A stretch of DNA of 64,000 bases from Elymus sibiricus (taxonomy: Eukaryota > Streptophyta > Magnoliopsida > Poales > Poaceae): the NCBI GenBank assembly GCA_039707655.1, contig CM077667.1:547874222-547938221 (forward strand), written 5' to 3'. Below, in pieces: positions 61,030 through 64,000 of the stretch. How positions within the stretch are numbered: position 1 is the stretch's first letter; each line of letters begins with the position of its first letter. Both the position numbers and the translations under genes were made by a program. Under the pieces are notes generated by a model. That model was not told where the DNA came from and did no database searches. It saw nothing but the letters and a program-made list of their open reading frames with translations.

Positions 61030-61924
61030 TTGAGAAAAGTTTGTGAACGCGAAATGTCTGAAATGGTTTGTAAAGAAAACAATTCCACTGCACGGTCGCT
61101 TGAAAAGTTAATTTTGGATGAGTTTTTATGCAAGCTTTGGGTCCGGAGCGTCAGTGACAGGGTTTCAGGGCGAAATTCACAAAGAAAGGTCATATATGGA
61201 GACCTATTTTCAGAAAAGTTTGTGAACGCGAAATGTCTGAAATGGTTTGTCAAGAAAACAATTTCACTGCACGGTCGCTTGAAATGTTAGTTTTGGATGA
61301 TTTTTTATGCAAGCTTTGGGTCCGGAGCTTCAGTGACAGGGTTTCGGGGCGAAATTCACAAAGAGAGGTAATATATGGAGACCTATTTTGAGAAAAGTTT
61401 GTGAACGCGAAATTTCTGAAATGGTTTGTAAAGAAAACAATTCCACTGTACGGTCGCTTGAAAAGCTAATTTTGGATGAGTTTTTATGCAAGCTTTGGGT
61501 CCGGAGCGTCAGTGACAGGGTTTCGGGGCGAAATTCACAAAGAGAGGTCATATATGGAGACCTATTTTGAGAAAAGTTTGTGAACGCGAAATGTCTGAAA
61601 TGGTTTGTAAAGAAAACAATTCCACTGCACGGTCGCTTGAAAAGTTAGTTTTGCATGAGTTTTTATAGAAGCTTTGGGTCCGGAGCGTAAGTGACAGGGT
61701 TTCGGGGCGAAATTCACAAAGAGAGGTCATATATTGAGACCTATTTTGAGAAAAGTTTGTGAACGCGAAATGTCAGAAATGGTTTGTAAAGAAAACAATT
61801 CCACTGCACGGTCGCTTGAAAAGTAAGTTTTGGATGAGTTTTTATGGAAGCTTTGGGTCCGGAGCGTCAGTGACAGGGTTTCGGAGCGAAATTCACAAAG
61901 AGAGGTCATATATGGAGACCTATT
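61030..61924 (+). repeat. Five-monomer segment repeated 1253 bp downstream, copy A
   Basis: Units 61030 (TTTCAGGGCG, AAAGAAAGG), 61209 (TTCAGAAAAG, GTCAAGAAAACAATTTC), 61388 (AAATTTCTG, CACTGTACGG), 61567 (TATAGAAGC, GCGTAAGTGAC) and 61746 (GTCAGAAATGG, AAAGTAAGTTT) recur in order from 62283. Private changes here include GAAATGTTAG (about 61283), ATGATTTTTTATG (about 61298) and TTTTGCATGAG (about 61649). The first five units at 58264-59158 are related but diverge in the fifth. Confidence 0.85.
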
Positions 61925-62282
61925 TTGAGAAAAGTTTGTGAACGCGAAATGTCTGAAATGGTTTGTAAAGAAAACAATTCCACTGCACGGTCGCTTGAAA
62001 AGTTAATTTTGGATGAGTTTTTATGCAAGCTTTGGGTCCGGAGCTTCAGTGACAGGGTTTCGGGGCGAAATTCACAAAGAGAGGTAATATATGGAGACCT
62101 ATTTTGAGAAAAGTTTGTGAACGCGAAATTTCTGAAATGGTTTGTAAAGAAAACAATTCCACTGTACGGTCGCTTGAAAAGCTAATTTTGGATGAGTTTT
62201 TATGCAAGCTTTGGGTCCGGAGCGTCAGTGATAGGGTTTCGGGGCGAAATTCACAAAGAGAGGTCATATATGGAGACCTATT

Positions 62283-63177
62283 TTGAGAAAAGTTTGTGAA
62301 CGCGAAATGTCTGAAATGGTTTGTAAAGAAAACAATTCCACTGCACGGTCGCTTGAAAAGTTAATTTTGGATGAGTTTTTATGCAAGCTTTGGGTCCGGA
62401 GCGTCAGTGACAGGGTTTCAGGGCGAAATTCACAAAGAAAGGTCATATATGGAGACCTATTTTCAGAAAAGTTTGTGAACGCGAAATGTCTGAAATGGTT
62501 TGTCAAGAAAACAATTTCACTGCACGGTCGCTTGAAAAGTTAGTTTTGGATGAGTTTTTATGCAAGCTTTGGGTCCGGAGCTTCAGTGACAGGGTTTCGG
62601 GGCGAAATTCACAAAGAGAGGTAATATATGGAGACCTATTTTGAGAAAATTTTGTGAACGCGAAATTTCTGAAATGGTTTGTAAAGAAAACAATTCCACT
62701 GTACGGTCGCTTGAAAAGCTAATTTTGGATGAGTTTTTATGCAAGCTTTGGGTCCGGAGCGTCAGTGACAGGGTTTCGGGGCGAAATTCACAAAGAGAGG
62801 TCATATATGGAGACCTATTTTGAGAAAAGTTTGTGAACGCGAAATGTCTGAAATGGTTTGTAAAGAAAACAATTCCACTGCACGGTCGCTTGAAAAGTTA
62901 GTTTTGGATGAGTTTTTATAGAAGCTTTGGGTCCGGAGCGTAAGTGACAGGGTTTCGGGGCGAAATTCACAAAGAGAGGTCATATATTGAGACCTATTTT
63001 GAGAAAAGTTTGTGAACGCGAAATGTCAGAAATGGTTTGTAAAGAAAACAATTCCACTGCACGGTCGCTTGAAAAGTAAGTTTTGGATGAGTTTTTATGG
63101 AAGCTTTGGGTCCGGAGCGTCAGTGACAGGGTTTCGGGGCGAAATTCACAAAGAGAGGTCATATATGGAGACCTATT
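62283..63177 (+). repeat. Five-monomer segment repeated, copy B
   Basis: It matches 61030-61924 at an offset of 1253 bp (7 monomers). It lacks the private changes of copy A and has its own GAGAAAATTTTG at about 62643. From 63178 the array follows the 58980-59337 pattern instead (ATCAGTAATAGG, then GTCAAGAAAAC with GCGTCTGTGAC). Confidence 0.85.
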
Positions 63178-63892
63178 TTGAGAAAAGTTTGTGAACGCAA
63201 AATGTCTGAAATGGTTTGTAAAGAAAACAATTCCACTGCACGGTCGCTTGAAAAGGTAATTTTCGATGAATTTTTATGCAAGCTTTGGGTCCGGAGCATC
63301 AGTAATAGGGTTTCGGGGCGAAATTAACAAAGAGAGGTCATATATGGAGACCTATTTTGAGAAAAGTTTGTGAACGCGAAATGTCTGAAATGGTTTGTCA
63401 AGAAAACAATTCCACTGCAAGGTCGCTTGAAAAGTTAGTTTTGGATGAGTTTTTATGCAGGCTTTGGGTCCGGAGCGTCTGTGACAGGGTTTCGGGGCGA
63501 AATTCACAAAGAGAGGTCATATATGGAGACCTATTTTGAGAAAAGTTTGTGAACGCGAAATGTCTGAAATGGTTTGTCAAGAAAACAATTCCACTGCAAG
63601 GTCGCTTGAAAAGTTAGTTTTGGATGAGTTTTTATGCAAGCTTTGGGTCCGGAGCGTCTGTCACAGGGTTTCGGGGCGAAATTCACAAAGAGAGGTCATA
63701 TATGGAGACCTATTTTGAGAAAAGTTTGTGAACGCGAAATGTCTGAAATGGTTTGTAAAGAAAACAATTCCACTGCACGGTCGCTTGAAAAGTTAGTTTG
63801 GATGAATTTTTATGCAAGCTTTGGGTCCGGAGCTTCTGTGACAGGGTTTCGGGGCGAAATTCACAAAGAGAGGTCATATATGGAGACCTATT

Positions 63893-64000
63893 TTGAGAAA
63901 AGTTTGTGAACGCGAAATGTCTGAAATGGTTTGTAAAGAAAACAATTCCACTGCACGGTCGCTTGAAAAGTTAATTTTGGATGAGTTTTTATGCAAGCTT
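63893..64000 (+). repeat. Partial monomer at the right edge
   Basis: The last unit starts at 63893 and is cut after monomer position 108, inside the HindIII site motif GCAAGCTT. The array continues to the right of the window. Confidence 0.9.

Larger units (their letters stand above)
59794..61924 (+). repeat. Third, more diverged copy of the truncated-unit segment
   Basis: It aligns with about 57028-59158 at an offset of 2766 bp and includes CGCTTTAAAAG (60121), the truncated unit (60233), CCTATATTGAG (60666), CAGGGCGAAATTC with AAAGAAAGG (about 61166) and CACTGTACGG (61446). It differs by GTAAAGAAAAC where the others have GTACAGAAAAC, TATAAAAGCTTT (about 60151), GTTTTTGAACG (about 60684) and GCGAAGTTC (about 60813). 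Confidence 0.85.
1..64000 (+). repeat. 179-bp satellite DNA, continuous head-to-tail array
   Basis: Motifs such as GGTTTCGGGGCGAAATTC and GACCTATTTTGAGAAAAG return every 179 bp from the first line to the last, always on the + strand. Tracking the phase gives 217 full monomers from 151 to 38986, 45 from 39070, 40 from 47204, 17 from 54427, 15 from 57550 and 20 from 60316. Between these runs lie five 83-bp truncated units, and partial units sit at both edges. With the small deletions counted, this closes exactly on 64000 bases, so no foreign insertion is present. Neighbouring monomers differ at only a few positions: the units at 4089 and 4268 differ at 2 bases, and those at 4089 and 4447 at 4. 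This is the structure of a eukaryotic centromeric or heterochromatic satellite. That role is inferred from array form and unit length, because I do not recognise the repeat family. No gene, RNA gene or mobile element is visible anywhere in it. Confidence 0.98.
41217..64000 (+). repeat. Right-type subarray
   Basis: Left-type markers GCTTGTAAAG and GTGCACGCG are absent from here on. GCAAGTTTTAGG units (about 42035, 42393, 42751, 44360, 45794, 46511, 46690, 47486, 47843 and more), AAATTTCTG units, ATCAGTTACAG units (43291-59660) and CACTGTACGG units (58622 on) are frequent. Four of the five 83-bp truncated units and both 9-bp-deleted units lie here. Length variants are therefore far more common than in the left domain. 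Confidence 0.8.

Noticed and set aside
1..64000. CRISPR array or bacterial repeat locus
   Set aside because: There are no spacers: the whole unit is repeated. The unit is far too long, and there are no neighbouring genes.

Overview
The whole 64 kb window is one uninterrupted tandem array of a 179-bp satellite repeat. Every unit points the same way. I find no protein-coding gene, RNA gene, transposon, CRISPR array or unique-sequence island. Following the repeat phase from end to end accounts for every base: 354 essentially full-length monomers, 5 truncated 83-bp monomers that share one junction, and 2 partial monomers cut by the window edges. The array therefore runs past both ends. The few length changes are 1-bp losses (often at one recurrent site), two copies of a 9-bp loss and the five 96-bp losses.

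An array of this kind (about 180-bp unit, at least 64 kb, head to tail, many near-identical copies) is typical of eukaryotic satellite DNA in centromeric or other constitutive heterochromatin. The unit length fits the nucleosome-scale satellites common at plant centromeres (about 150-180 bp). I do not recognise the repeat and cannot name the organism. A plant is my first guess, but an animal satellite is not excluded. The consensus is about 42% GC with twice as much G as C on the + strand. It carries 8 CpG and a HindIII site, so HindIII digestion should give a 179-bp ladder.

Layout. Coordinates use a monomer that starts at the TTGAG of the CTATTTTGAG motif. Two families of monomer variants dominate. 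Roughly 2.1-38.8 kb is mostly 'left-type', marked by GCTTGTAAAG, GTGCACGCG and GAGAATCAG variants, with a degenerate 12-monomer super-period clearest at 2.5-9 kb. From about 39 kb to the end the array is 'right-type', marked by GCAAGTTTTAGG, AAATTTCTG, ATCAGTTACAG and the 83-bp truncated unit. Right-type islands are embedded in the left part at 1-2.1 kb and 22.7-25.6 kb. Short ordered modules recur at 20.0, 22.7, 32.7, 37.4 and 41.2 kb.

On top of this are recent tandem segmental duplications of 358, 716, 895, 1253, 2139, 2327 and 3123 bp, plus long-range copies separated by about 12.7-13, 18.5, 23.4 and 37.9 kb. This mosaic is what repeated unequal exchange or gene conversion would make. Each monomer happens to hold a roughly 60-codon open frame on each strand. 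The period is not a multiple of 3, the + frame has no ATG start, and the frames are broken by array indels, so I do not call them genes.
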